Shown piece by piece: positions 1 through 11,300 of a stretch of 64,000 nucleotides of DNA (positions within the stretch are counted from its first letter, which is position 1; each line of letters opens with the position of its first letter). The stretch covers positions 3,367,915 to 3,431,914 of the forward strand of contig NW_004454261.1 in NCBI RefSeq assembly GCF_000283155.1. The letters run 5' to 3'. A model generated the notes under the pieces. It made no database searches, had not been told where the DNA came from, and worked only from the letters and a program-made list of their open reading frames with translations. Made by a program: the position numbers and the translations under genes. This DNA is from Ceratotherium simum simum (lineage: Eukaryota > Chordata > Mammalia > Perissodactyla > Rhinocerotidae).

Positions 1-91
1 GCCAGTCTTCCTCAGCAAAAAAAAAAAAAGAGGAGGATTGGCAGATGTTAGCACAGGGCTGATCTCCTCACACACACACACAAAAATTGGT
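1..91 (+). mobile_element. 3' end of an ERE-type SINE, cut by the window edge
   Basis: The text reads GCCAGTCTTCCTCAGCA, an A run, then a 'GCAGATGTTAGCACAGGGCTGATC' type tail and a short (AC)n. This is the same 3' tail seen in the full-length SINE copies at 6352 and 21529. The 5' tRNA-like head lies outside the window. The boundary with the following L1 is approximate. Confidence 0.8.
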
Positions 92-1036
92 TGTCTTTTT
101 CTTACTGGCATGTCTGTCATTTTTCTCATTGTCAACGCTGTGAGTCCTTTGCTGGTAAATATTTCAAATATCTTCTCCCACCCTGTGGCTTGCCCTTTCT
201 CTCTTAATATTTTGATGAAAATATGTTCTTAATCTTTACAAGTCCAGTGTGGCGATCTTCTTCTTCTTTTAATGTTTACTGCTCCTTGTTATTCGTTTCA
301 AGAAAGTAATTTTTCCAACTTCCAAGGTTTTGAAGACATTCTCCCACATTTTTTTTCTAAAAGCTTTAGTGTTTTGCCTTTCACATTTGGATTTGTGATC
401 CATTTAAATTAATTTTTGTGTGTGGTGTGAGGCAGGGATCAGGGATCAGTATGTTCCATATACAGGTCTATTTGCTGAAGAGGTAACCCCTCCCCATCAA
501 TCTTCGGTGACACCTTTGGTGCAGATCAATGGATCTTTTATGTGTGGGTCTGTTTCTGGACTCCTGTTTCCTTTGCTCCATCAATCAACTTGTCCATCCC
601 TGTGCCACAACTGTGCTTTCTTAATCACTGTAGCTTTATAAAAGTCTTGATATCTAATAGTGTACGTCCTCCAAATTTATGTTCTTCTTCAAGATTGCCT
701 TGGCTCTTCTAGCTTCTTTGCATTTTAATATAAATTTTAGAATCATCTAGTCAGTTTCTACCAAAAAAAAAAAGTCTGCCCGGATTTTAATAGGGATTGC
801 ACTGAATGTGTAGATCCATTTGGGGAAGAACGGGCATCTTATGAACCTTCCAATTCCATAGATGTTAGATCCCTCCATTCACTCAGGTCTTCCTTCGTTT
901 CCCTCAACAATATTTTGAGTTCTGGTGTAGAGCAGCTGTACATCTTATGTCCAACTTATTCCTCGGTGTTTGAGGCTATCATAAATGGGGTCTTTTAAAG
1001 ATGTAAATATGTCCTTTTCCAATTACTTACTGCTAG
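92..1036 (-). mobile_element. L1 ORF2/3' region fragment, inverted segment
   Basis: Read on the plus strand, this is the familiar antisense L1 text: a 'gtgatccatttaaattaatttttgtg' type segment near 400, 'tgtgtgggtctgtttctgg' near 541, and 'gggattgcactgaatgtgtag' near 795. It is therefore the reverse complement of the late part of L1 ORF2. Frames are broken throughout and no usable ORF remains. The family assignment rests on recognised L1 wording, not on an alignment. Confidence 0.8.
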
Positions 1037-1044
1037 TATATAGA

Positions 1045-1490
1045 AATGGGTAAGAGATGTGAACATTTCACCAAAGATACGTGGATGGCAAATAGGCACA
1101 GGAAAAGATGCTCAACATCATGTGTCATTAGGGAAATGCAAAGTCAACCCACAAGGAGGTGCCACTTCACACCTCTTAGAATAGCTCGAGTCCACTTCTA
1201 GGTGTTTGCCTGAGAAAGATGAAGGCCTGTGTCCACACAAAGGCACATGCACAAATGTCCACAGCAGTTTCATTCCTAATAGCCCCAGCCTGGAACCAAC
1301 CCAAAAGCAAACCAGATGAAGGACTAAACAAACGTATATCCGTATAATGGACTACGACCCACCGAGAGAAAGGGATGCACGTGGATGCATCTCAACATAA
1401 TTATCCTCAGCGTCAGAAAGCAGACCAAAACCATTAAATAAAGAGGCCATCCTGCGTGGCTTCATTTATATAAAACTTTAGAAAATTCAC
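1045..1490 (+). mobile_element. L1 3' fragment, sense segment
   Basis: Starting near 'gaaatgggtaagagatgtgaac', the sequence follows the sense L1 text for the end of ORF2 ('gatgctcaacatcatgtg', 'gccacttcacacctcttag') and the beginning of the 3' UTR. It abuts the inverted L1 segment ending near 1036, and the two pieces appear to be adjacent parts of one element. It is heavily mutated and non-coding. Confidence 0.75.
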
Positions 1491-2990
1491 AGAATCGATC
1501 GTGTGGGGAGCAGATGAATATTGTGTGGGGCGGGGGGTGGGAAGGATTGCAGACAGGCAAGGGACGTTGGGATGGTGAGCACATTAGGGCAAGTCCTGCC
1601 CTCCTCTCCCCTCTCCTGCCCCCCTCTCCTGCCCCCTCTCCCCTCTCCCCCAGCTAAGGGGATGTAAGGACCACTAAGTCCCTCCCAGAACCTCAGATCT
1701 GGGCCTCCACTGGGAACCAGCACACCCCTCTCCAGCACCCCTGCACCCCGCCCAGCCCCACTGCCTCACCATCCCCAATCCGAGAGCAGCGGGCTCCGGG
1801 ACAGTCCCTGGAGGCTCCGGGACGGCAGCCTGTTCTGCCAAGTCCAGCTTCAGCCACGCGTCTCTCAGGTGGCGCCGGCAGGCCACGGGTAAGGACAGAA
1901 CTGTCTGGCTTGCAGGTGACAAATGGCCACTCAGAGTGCCTTCAGCAGAAAAGGGAATGCATTGGCTCCTCCGTGCCAAGTCCGGGGGCCGGTGCACAGA
2001 CGGCCTCACTCGCAGCTCTGCTGTCCTTGGGGCTGGCTTGCTCTTTGAGAGGCTGCATTTGCCCAACTGCTTATATTCTCCCAGTTTCAAGTCGGGGGGA
2101 AAAAAGAATTTCTTTCCCCTTGAACAGTTTCACGAGACACAGGCCTCACAGCACCAGCCCCAGGTGGACTATTCGTCCATCCGGGAGCTGACCTCTGGCT
2201 GGAGAGAGAGCCCACACCGCCTGCCTTAACCTGGGGCCCACGATCCCTGGGATGGAGCCGTCCGCCGGCCTTGTGGGCTGCAGGGGGCTGGACGGAGCGC
2301 CCACAGGAGGGTCAGGGGGGTTGTGAGCACGACGGCATCGCAGTGGCCTGTGATCCTGTGCGCGGAGCCACGGTGAGTGTGCTCTCCCACCCGGCCCAGC
2401 CTGAGCTGGAAGCCCTCCCTGGGGCCCCCCCAACCCGACAGGCCAACCCTGAGACTTCAACCCAGACGCCCACCGCCCAGCCCAGGCTGGATCCGCTCCC
2501 CACGCCACCTAGCAATATCTGGATTGAGCTCAATTTGCACGAAATAATGTTGCTTGTTCCAGGGACGAGAGAAAGCCATCCTCACCAGTGAGGCCCCACG
2601 GGGACCGTCTCTTGCCGGGCTGCTGCTGGATGAGGACCCCGGGAAGGAGTGGACACTGGCCGTGATCCTGAAACGCCCAGCCTGTGAAAACCCCGCGGGG
2701 AGGCAACCAAACCCAGGGACTCTGTTAGCAACAGTCCTACGATGTCCCACTGGCACCGTCTCCCCTTCAGGGGTGACGAGTGGGGCTGCTCGAGGCCGCC
2801 GGCTAGAAAGGCCCCCCGCTCTTCCCAGAGTCGGGGCTCCTTGAGACCCTGGCTGAAGTCTCAAGACTGAGAGAGCCGACGTGAAGCTGGGGTGCGGGCC
2901 GGGACAGGAGGCCTCAGGCCGAGTCCTCAGGGGACCCCCATTTTGTGTTCAGGTTTCACCAAAATCCAACGAGCGAGTTTGTACAGAAAT
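1491..2990. other. Intergenic, no gene recognised
   Basis: This stretch is GC-rich single-copy-looking sequence between the L1 remnant and the presumed 3' end of THOP1. It holds a C/T-rich tract at about 1598-1651 (repeated CCCTCTCCTG-like units). Open frames here overlap on both strands, lack conserved domains I recognise, and look like by-products of high GC. I see no exon, repeat or RNA gene that I can name. Confidence 0.5.
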
Positions 2991-2999
2991 GTTACAAAG

Positions 3000-5163
3000 A
3001 TGGCAAAACACAGACTCCATTTTTATTTCTAATTTAATTTTCCATTTTTCCTCCTGGGGGGGGAGAGAGGGGAATAGAGGAGAATGACAACCCGGTTGGC
3101 AGGGATCCCAACTCCAGGCTGTCCTCAGAGCCGTGAGAACGCTGGAAGGTGCCGGGGTGGAGGACGAGACACCCGCACGGCGCCTAGAGGTTCCCAGCCC
3201 CCTCGGCCCCCGGGCGACAGGTGGCAGCTGTGCTGCTGTTCCCTTCCTGCCCCAGGATCTGAGCCATCGGGTCCGTCTCAGGGACGAACCATCGGCAGGT
3301 CCCGGAGTGGCCGGGAGAAACATAGACACTTTTGGCGACGCCTCGCTAAGCAGCACCGTGGCTGCCCTGGACGCCTGGCGACAACATCGCCCAGCCAGAC
3401 CCACTGCTGTGTGGCCCCCGCCCCTCCCCTAACTGTCCAGCCCACAGCTCGGGGTGCTGACACCACACCTGGATTTTGCCTGGGGAGCAGAGGGAGGCCA
3501 TCTAGGGGCTCAAGGCAGAAGGCAAGGAGAGACCCCCAGCCCCCCGACATGCCACCTTTGCCCATCAGGAGGCACCCGGATGGAAGCCTGGGTGGGATCT
3601 GTTGTCTTTTTCCCTTTTTTGAGGCCCAGGTGATTTAAGCATAAGCCACAGCTGCCTTGAACCCCAGTATCAACCTCTGCCTCTCGGCACAGCCCTCCCG
3701 GCCACACAGCGCCCACCAGCTCCGGACAAGCCGAGAACACTCAGCCCCCTGCCCCAGAGTCTAGAAGGTACAGAAGTGGGCAAAGGAAGCTGCGCCAGGC
3801 CTGTACGAGGGGTCCATAGCTGGACTGGCCCAGGGCTGGTGACGATGGGTGGCAAGGGGGCAGACAGACTGTCCCCACTGAGGCGAGGACCAGAGACGGG
3901 CACGGCCAGCCCGCCTGGGCCTCAGGGAGAAGGGTCGGGGCGCTGCCCGGTCCCTCGCTCCACCACACACTCCCTTGGCAAAGGATGGGGAGGGGACGAC
4001 TCAGGGGCAGGAGGCAGGGCTCCCAGGGAGCTCAAAGGCCAGGGAAGAAAACACGGGGTGGTCCAGACCAAATGACTCGGGGGTGACACCCACCCACCTG
4101 CTCAGGTGAAGGACCCTTTCCGAATTTCTACCACAACCAAAAAATATCACTAAGGCATTTCTGAAGCATTGCCCGAGGACCGCGGAAGGCCACCCCCCGG
4201 CAGTCTGGACGTCACCACGTTGCTAACGGCCTAGCGGCCAGAGGGAGCCGGGCCACACGCAGCAGGACAGGCTGTGTCGACTTTTAGTCTTCAGGGTCCC
4301 GTGGACAAGGTCATGGCGGGGCGCAGCAGCTGTGCTCATCAATCAGACACCAGCTCCGTCAAACCACTCCCAGAGACTGGCCAGGGGACCAGGAGGAGCT
4401 CTGCCCAGGGACTCATGCCCGGGCAGAGGGCGGGCGGCTGCTGCGGGCTCTGGCCACACCCAGGCTTCTTGGAGGAGCTGAGCCTGCCCCGCATGGGCCA
4501 GTGCCACACGGGGAGGGAGGAGCTTCCCAGACGCGTGCTGGGTGGGAGGTTGGCAGGGAACAGACTCCTCCTGGTGAGCGATCCTGGCACCCCGGCTCCA
4601 GTCCCCAACCCCCAGCTGCGGTCACTCCAACAGCTCAGCCGTCTCCCAGCGACCCAGACGTGTCACAACCCAGAACACTCCAGTGCGCAGAGAACAGCCT
4701 TCAACTGCCCGGCGTCCCCAGCCGGACAGCTGACGGCCAACTTCAGGGCTTAACAGAAGCAAACTGGACCGCAAGTGTGATGCCAATGCCGCTATGCTGT
4801 GCAGGAGAGCGGGCGTCAGAGACAGGCCAGGAGTCCCTCTTCCCTTTCTTTCTTTCTGAATGGCTGCGCTTCAAAGAGGAGCCGTCTGCTCACCAGGAAA
4901 ACTCCCCAGGAAGGGGCTGTGTTAGTGCAACGTAGGGGAGGCCTTGAACGGATGCGAGGGCCCTGCAGCCATCGCGAGGACGAGGACGAGGCCGGCCACT
5001 GAGCAGGGCTGCGGAGACTGGACGTGAGAATGTACAGGCAGAACCAGCCGCCCCTCGTCACCCAGCTGCCCTGTTTCCCGGCGGGAGGCGAAGGCACCGG
5101 GGCGGCGGGAGCCAGGGCGGGGCTGAGCCCCCCAGTCCAGGGCCAGCAGGACCCCTGGGCACG
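3000..5163 (-). other. THOP1: Probable THOP1 3' untranslated region and downstream flank
   Basis: This stretch lies between the THOP1 stop codon and the candidate AATAAA near 3025. I recognise no transposon in it, which fits a retained 3' UTR, but nothing in the sequence proves transcription to 3000. Overlapping ORFs on both strands are GC-driven and show no recognisable domain. Confidence 0.4.
3022..3027 (-). terminator. THOP1: Candidate poly(A) signal for THOP1
   Basis: TTTATT on the plus strand gives AATAAA on the minus strand, about 2.1 kb downstream of the THOP1 stop codon. It is the only AATAAA I noticed between the stop codon and 3000. Assigning it as the real cleavage signal is inference; a shorter transcript using a variant signal cannot be excluded. 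Confidence 0.45.
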
Positions 5164-5319
5164 TCAGCAGGCTGGCGGCTCGCTGCCCTCCACCTGCAGC
5201 CCTTTGCTCAGGAGGAAGGCGTCCTGCTTGGGCTCGCGGCCCAGGAAGAGCTTCAACATGACGCTGGCGTCCTCGGAGCCGCCGGGTCTCAGGATGCAGC
5301 TTCTGTAGTCCATGCCGAC
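5164..5319 (-). CDS. THOP1: THOP1 coding exon 13 and stop codon (residues 637-687)
   Basis: The exon encodes [19 protein letters not shown], then [20 protein letters not shown], and ends GSEPPAC followed by TGA at 5166-5164. The tail is two residues shorter than in human and is the least conserved part. Confidence 0.95.
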   Translation of the reverse strand, partial: VGMDYRSCILRPGGSEDASVMLKLFLGREPKQDAFLLSKGLQVEGSEPPAC

Positions 5320-8300
5320 CTGCCGGGGGCGGAGGGCCGGGGCTGGGAGGGGTCTTCACGCCCCTCCAGATGGGCCCTCGAGTATCCCCTCCCCACTCCA
5401 CATGGGCCCTGCATCAGCACCACAGGGAGCTGTGGTGTTTGCGCGCAAACACGAGGGACAGGGGGCCTGGAACAGGCGTGCACGCATGTGCACGTGACTG
5501 TGCAGGGACCCCCCATCCTTCAGGAACTCTGGGGGCCCTTCACCTGCACAGAGGTTGAAGCCCCAGGCCGAGCCCCACAACAGGGGTGGCCGAGCCTCTG
5601 CTGTGACTGAACAAAGGGCTGGAAAGCTGGCCGAGCCCCTGGCCCCTGGCAAGGGTCTAGGGTGGGCGGTCTCCATCTCCTGCACCTGGTGAAGACCTGC
5701 AGGTGCGCGCCTCCCCCGCCTGCCCCGGCCACACCGGCACGTAGGCCCGAGGCCGAGGACGGCTATTCCTGGTCCCGGGCCGCAGGGAGCATAACCCACG
5801 GGTCACCCGCCCCCTCCACAGGCTGGCGGCCCCTCCCGTCCAGCGGCCGCCCCTCACCTTGCCGTTGAGGACACCCTCCTGCTTGAAGCGCGTGTGGAAC
5901 ATGTCCATGGAGTACACCTCGCTCCACAGGTAGCCATAGTACTGTGCGTCATAGCCCCCCGCCAGGTGGCCGAAGGTCGCAGGCATGTTGGTCCCTGGCA
6001 GACACAGGGAGGTCTCACTGCGGCCCAGTCTGGACCCCCGGCCCCCTCAGCACCCCTTCCCGGGAGAGGGGCCTCAAAGCAGCGCCATCAGAAACCCTCC
6101 ACCTGGAAGTGGGGGAACTGACCCAACACTTCTAGAAAGCAGGGGCCGGGCGACTCGGCCAAAGGAAATGAATCTTGCCCACTGTCTGCTGAAGGTGAAA
6201 AGGGTTCACACCAAAGCATTTAACTACAACAGCCGCCGCCACACGCCAAGGCTCAACATCGGGGGACCACGGGACATGTCCAGGCTCGTCCACACAACAG
6301 AGCACGTGCCGGTTAAACCGCTTTTTGAAGGACTTTTAAACATGCTTGGGAGGGCCGGCCCCCTGGCTTAGTGGTTGAGTGTGCGCGCTCCGCTACTGGT
6401 GGACCGGGGTTCGGATCCCGGGCACGCACCGACGCACCGCTTCTCCGGCCATGCTGAGGCCGCGTCCCACATACAGCAACTAGAAGGATGTGCAGCTATG
6501 ACACACAACTATCTACTGGGGCTTTGGGGAGGAAAAAAAGGAGGAGGACTGGCAATAGATGTTAGCTCAGAGCCGGTCTTCCTCAGCAAAAAGAGGATTA
6601 GCACGGATGATAGCTCAGGGCTGATCTTCCTCACAGAAAAAAAAAAAAAAAACAACCTTGTGAAATAGTAAACCAATACACCACCAGCTATGTTAAAATC
6701 CCAATTATCTTGATGTATGTGTTCATGGATCCAACCATGTGTGCCAATGTGTACATATGTGCACACACACGCACGCTTGGAAGGATATACGTGCGAACCC
6801 TATCTGCTCGTTATTTCCAGGGGACGAAACCTCTAGTCTGTTCTGCACCTTCCAGGCTCTCTACAAAGCAGCGTGCAGGAGGGCGCCGGCGGAGAGTGGG
6901 GGCGTGGGGGGATGGAGGCAGCAGGCAGCCTGAGCAGAAGGTGTGCCCATGAGGAAGGATGGAACCGCCCACACCGACCAAGTGCCCGTCACTCTCAGGG
7001 CTGCAGCCGACGGGCCCAAGGAAGCAAAGGAACGCGGCCAGAGGCCACCTGCTTCCTCCCAGGCCTCAGCCGAAGCCTGTAAGCTGGCCCGACTCCCTTC
7101 ACCCAATACTGGATCCTTCTGACCCGGGGACGGCTGAGACTGCCACCTCTGATGTGGGCCTGGCTCTCGAGCGGCTACCTGGCGTCGCTGGGACCCCCAG
7201 GACCTCCTGGCAGAGGCGGGCATACTCCTCGGCCGGGTCTGCGGCCGTCTGCGTGTGCAGGGCCTGGTCCACCTTGGCCAGGACGATCTGGCGCAGGTTG
7301 AAGAGGCCTAGGCGGGAGGAAGGAGACGGGGGGCTGGCTCTGCGTCCGCCACGCCCTCTGCAGCTTGGGTGGTGCAGAAATCCCCGAGGGCACATGCCCA
7401 GCCTCGCTGGGGGCAGCACAGGACCCGGGGACTCCCCTCCCTTCCCCGGCCTCGGGGTCCGGAGAACGGGCACCGGGCAGGAGAGCAGTGGCAGGGCAGA
7501 GACCCCTGGTGGGGCACGGCGGCACCTGTGTTGGCCTGGCGGGACCTGATGAGCTTCTCGAGCAGCTCCTGGGGGGCGGCGCTGCCCGTCCGGTAGTGCT
7601 GGGACATCCTGAGAAGCGGCTCCTTCTCCCACACCCAGTTCTCCAGCATCTGCGAAGGTGCCTCCACGAAGTCCCGCTCCACGTGCGTGCCGCTGAACAT
7701 GGCGAACTCCGCCTGCGGGGACAGGCAAGGCCGCGGGAGTGCCAGCGCCCCCCGCCCGGCCTCACCTGCGCGCACAGGTACACCTCCCCCCCACGCAGGC
7801 GGCTAACGTCATCCAGGCTCCCGTCATCGAAGCCTGGATAACGATGGGGACAACTGAGGCTCCCTGGGCAGCTGCTGGCTGACCCGCCCCAGCCCAGGAC
7901 ACACAGGGAAGCAGAGCAGCCCGTCCCTGCTGTCACCCCCGTTCCGCTCCCCCACCCACAAAGCTAACGCTCTAAAAAGCCCTGCACCCATAAGGCAAAG
8001 GCCTGGCAACGGCGGAATCTGAATGACGGACATTGGAAGGGGCACCGTCCTCTCCACTTTTGTGTGTCTGAGATTCTTCCGGAAAAACATAGCGCTGGAT
8101 CCAGTCCAGCTGGCACCCCGGTCTGGCAGCTGATCCGCCACATAAGCTACTGAGTGATCCTGGGCAGGCCCTCCTCACTTTCGATTCCCCATTTGTCAAC
8201 GTGTGACTCGCTGAAACTCATCTGTAACCCCAACTCAACCCCCGCAGAGCTCGTGGTCACTCGACGCTCCGCCTTGTGGTCTGAGCTCTGACTGTAACAA

Positions 8301-11300
8301 GTGTCTTTTTCACGGTCTGTTGAGTGCCTTGTTTTTTGCATTTCTGTGGGTGACTTTGCTGTTTAAAACGGCCCCCAAATGTCATGCTGGAGTGCTGTCT
8401 GGGGTTCCTGAGCACCAGAGGCTGGGACGCCCCTCACGGAGGACGCACGTGTGAGATGAGTCTCATCAGGATGAGTGACAGGGCTGCTGGCCCGGAGTCC
8501 AATGGTAATAAACCCGAAGTGTACATTAAATAAGGTGTCTAAACAGAAACACACGTGACACAAGGTCACCTCCTGATCGGCTGATGACAGCGTTGTGAGT
8601 GGAGGCCTGCAGGATCCTACCCCTCCATCCCCCCAGGACCACCGGTTCCCTGTTCACACCAACATTATGGAACAGAACTGCCTCAATGAATGAGAATCAA
8701 ATGTGTGTATCAGGAAGGACTTGGAGGAAAGGAGGAAGCTGTGTGGGTCGCTGGCAGAACAATGCTCCAGTTACGGGAAATAATCTGAGTGGATTTCCCA
8801 GAGAGAGGCAGGAAGTGGAAAGAGGGGATGTGAATGGGAGTGACCAGGGGGCACCCACAGCCCGGGCACTGTACAGACGCTGGCTTTGCCCTGGGGAACT
8901 GTTGGCGGGTGAGTGGGTGACCCTTACACCACAGACATCACAGACAACGTTAACTCACAACGGACGACAGACCAACACGAAGAGCTAAAACTATAAAACT
9001 TCTAGAAAAAAAAAATTAGGGGAAAATCTTAGTGCCTTGGGTTAGGAAACGATTTCTTCAACAGGACACAAAAAAGTGCAAACCATGAAAGAAAAAAGCT
9101 TAATAGACTGAACTTCATCCAAGTCAAACGTTCTCTGCTTGCCAAAAGATCATTCTAAGTAGTCCACCCACACACTGGAATACGACACAGCCGTGAAGAG
9201 GAGTGAAGCCCTGAGACAGCCACACCATGGATGGACCTTGAACACACGATGCTCAGTGAGAGAACCAGACACAGAAGGACACACGGTGTGTGAGTCCATT
9301 GATGTGAAATGTCCAGAACAGGCAGATCCACAGACAGACAGCGGGTTCATGATTGCCGGTGGCTGGGGCAGTGGGTAGCACTAGTGGGGAGCTAAGGGGG
9401 CTGAAGAATCTTTTTGGGTAATGGAAATGGTCCAAAACTGGACAGTGGTGATGGCCGCACAACTCAGTAAACTGACTAAAAATCACCGAGCACCCAGTCC
9501 CCACACACTCCCGTTCAGCCTCTAAGAACATTCCCGCTATCAGGAAAAAGGGCTGAGCATGTGTGCGCAGAGAGGGCCAGAGAGCGAATGCACATGGACA
9601 GCTGGGGTCCCAGGGCACGGACGCTAGGCTGGGGGCCCGGAAAACCCAGGGTGAGCCCTGCCCTTGCCACCGAGGGCCTATCTGGGGGCAGTCACTTCAA
9701 CTTTATGAGCCTCCGTGTTTCCACCCAGAGAGGCCAGCACCCCGACCCCCTCACTGGGCTTGGTGGGTGTTCACTGAATCCAGAGCCTTCGCTGGTTTCC
9801 ATCACCAGCTTTGGCTGGATCATTCAAGCAACATTCCCTAATATCAGCTAAGGGGATGAGGCCTGTGTGCGCCAAGCACCGTTCTAAGCAGGTTACATAC
9901 GTGCATTATTTTCACTTAATCCTCTCGGCAGCTCTCTGCGAGTTATTATGGCTGAATTGTGTCCCCCCTAAATTCCTATGTTGAAGCCCTAATCCCTAGT
10001 ACCTCAGAATGTGACTGTATTTGGGATGGGGTCTTTAAAGAGGCGACTAAATGAGTGGGTGGGCCGATCCAACGTGACCGGTATCCTTATAAAAGATGAC
10101 GACACAGACACGCACAGAGGGACGACCACGTGAGGACAGGGGGAGGAGACGGCCGTCTACCCGACACACATCTGTTGTTGAAGCCCCTGGCCTGTGGCCT
10201 GTGTGATGGGAACTGATACAAGGGCATTACCATGTCTGTAGTGGTATCAGATGAAGAAAGGGATAGGGAGGAGCCTGCCTCAGACCCACTCACCACCGGG
10301 CGGCCCTGCCCCGGCCTCCGCCCCGCTGCCCCGCACCCACCTGAGAGCAGAGCTGGTGCATCACGTGCCCGAACTCGTGGAAGTAGGTCTCCACCTCATC
10401 GTGCTGCAGCAGCGAGGGGGCGTCCACGGTGGGCTTGGTGAAGTTGGCCACCATGGCCGCGATGGCGATCTGGCGGCTCCCGTCCTCCCGCAGGCAGCCG
10501 GGCTGCAGGCCGAAGCAGGCTGCGTGCCCGTACTTCCCTTCCCTGGGGAGGGGGCAGGGTCAGGCCCAGCCGGGCGTCTGCTCCGCTCACTGACTGGCCC
10601 AGACGGCTCAAGACCCCGGAACGGTCCCCGATTCTGCCACTCAGTGACTCTGGGTCCCTCAGTCAACCTGTCCGCCCACCGGGGCGACTGGACACCTTGA
10701 ATGGCTTAACTTGCTTCTCAGCAGAGGAGCGGGCGCCCAGGGCAGGGGTCCTGCCCACCCAGCCCACCCGTCAGGCGGAGCCTCCTGGACACCCACCTCC
10801 CCCAGCCCCTCTCTGGCTCACACCCACCGTGGGTACAGGTCCAGGTAGAACTTCCCGATGACCTGGCCCGAGGCCGAGTCCCTCACGGAGTACAGCGTCA
10901 CGTCCTCGTGCCACACGGTGGCGCTCTCCTCCCGCTCGAAGACCAGCCCCAGCAGCTCCTGGTAGATGCCGAGCAGCCCCCGGGTGACCACCTGCATGGG
11001 GAAGTACTCCTTCAGCAGGTTCTGGTCCACGCTGTAGCGCGTCTCCTCCACCTGGTTCATGTAGTAGCGCATGTCCCAGGCGTTGATCCGCCCGTCGAAC
11101 TCCAGGCCCCGCTGCTCGCACTCGGCCTTCTTCAGCTCCAGGATCACCGCCCGCTCCTGCTCCCCCAGGGGCTTCAGCTTCTGGGCCAGCTCGTCTGCGG
11201 AGGACGCAGGGGAAAGCGAGGCTACCTCCCTGTGTGGGCTCCCCACTGCCGCCCGTGCCCCCCACGCAGGCCTCGCCCCAGAGCCCCAACACGCGGCCAT

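Larger units (their letters stand above)
7713..10340. other. THOP1 intron 9, content
   Basis: This 2.6-kb intron holds an L1 3' fragment (about 8980-9485) and a MaLR LTR fragment (about 9946-10240). A stretch at 9840-9940 has MIR/L2-like wording ('cattattttcacttaatcctc'). The remainder, 7713-8980, shows no gene or repeat I can name. Confidence 0.55.

Noticed and set aside
6352..6425. tRNA-like segment with A-box and B-box
   Set aside because: It is the head of an ERE SINE, repeated at 21529, 41450 (reverse) and 45260 (reverse), and is not an independent tRNA gene.
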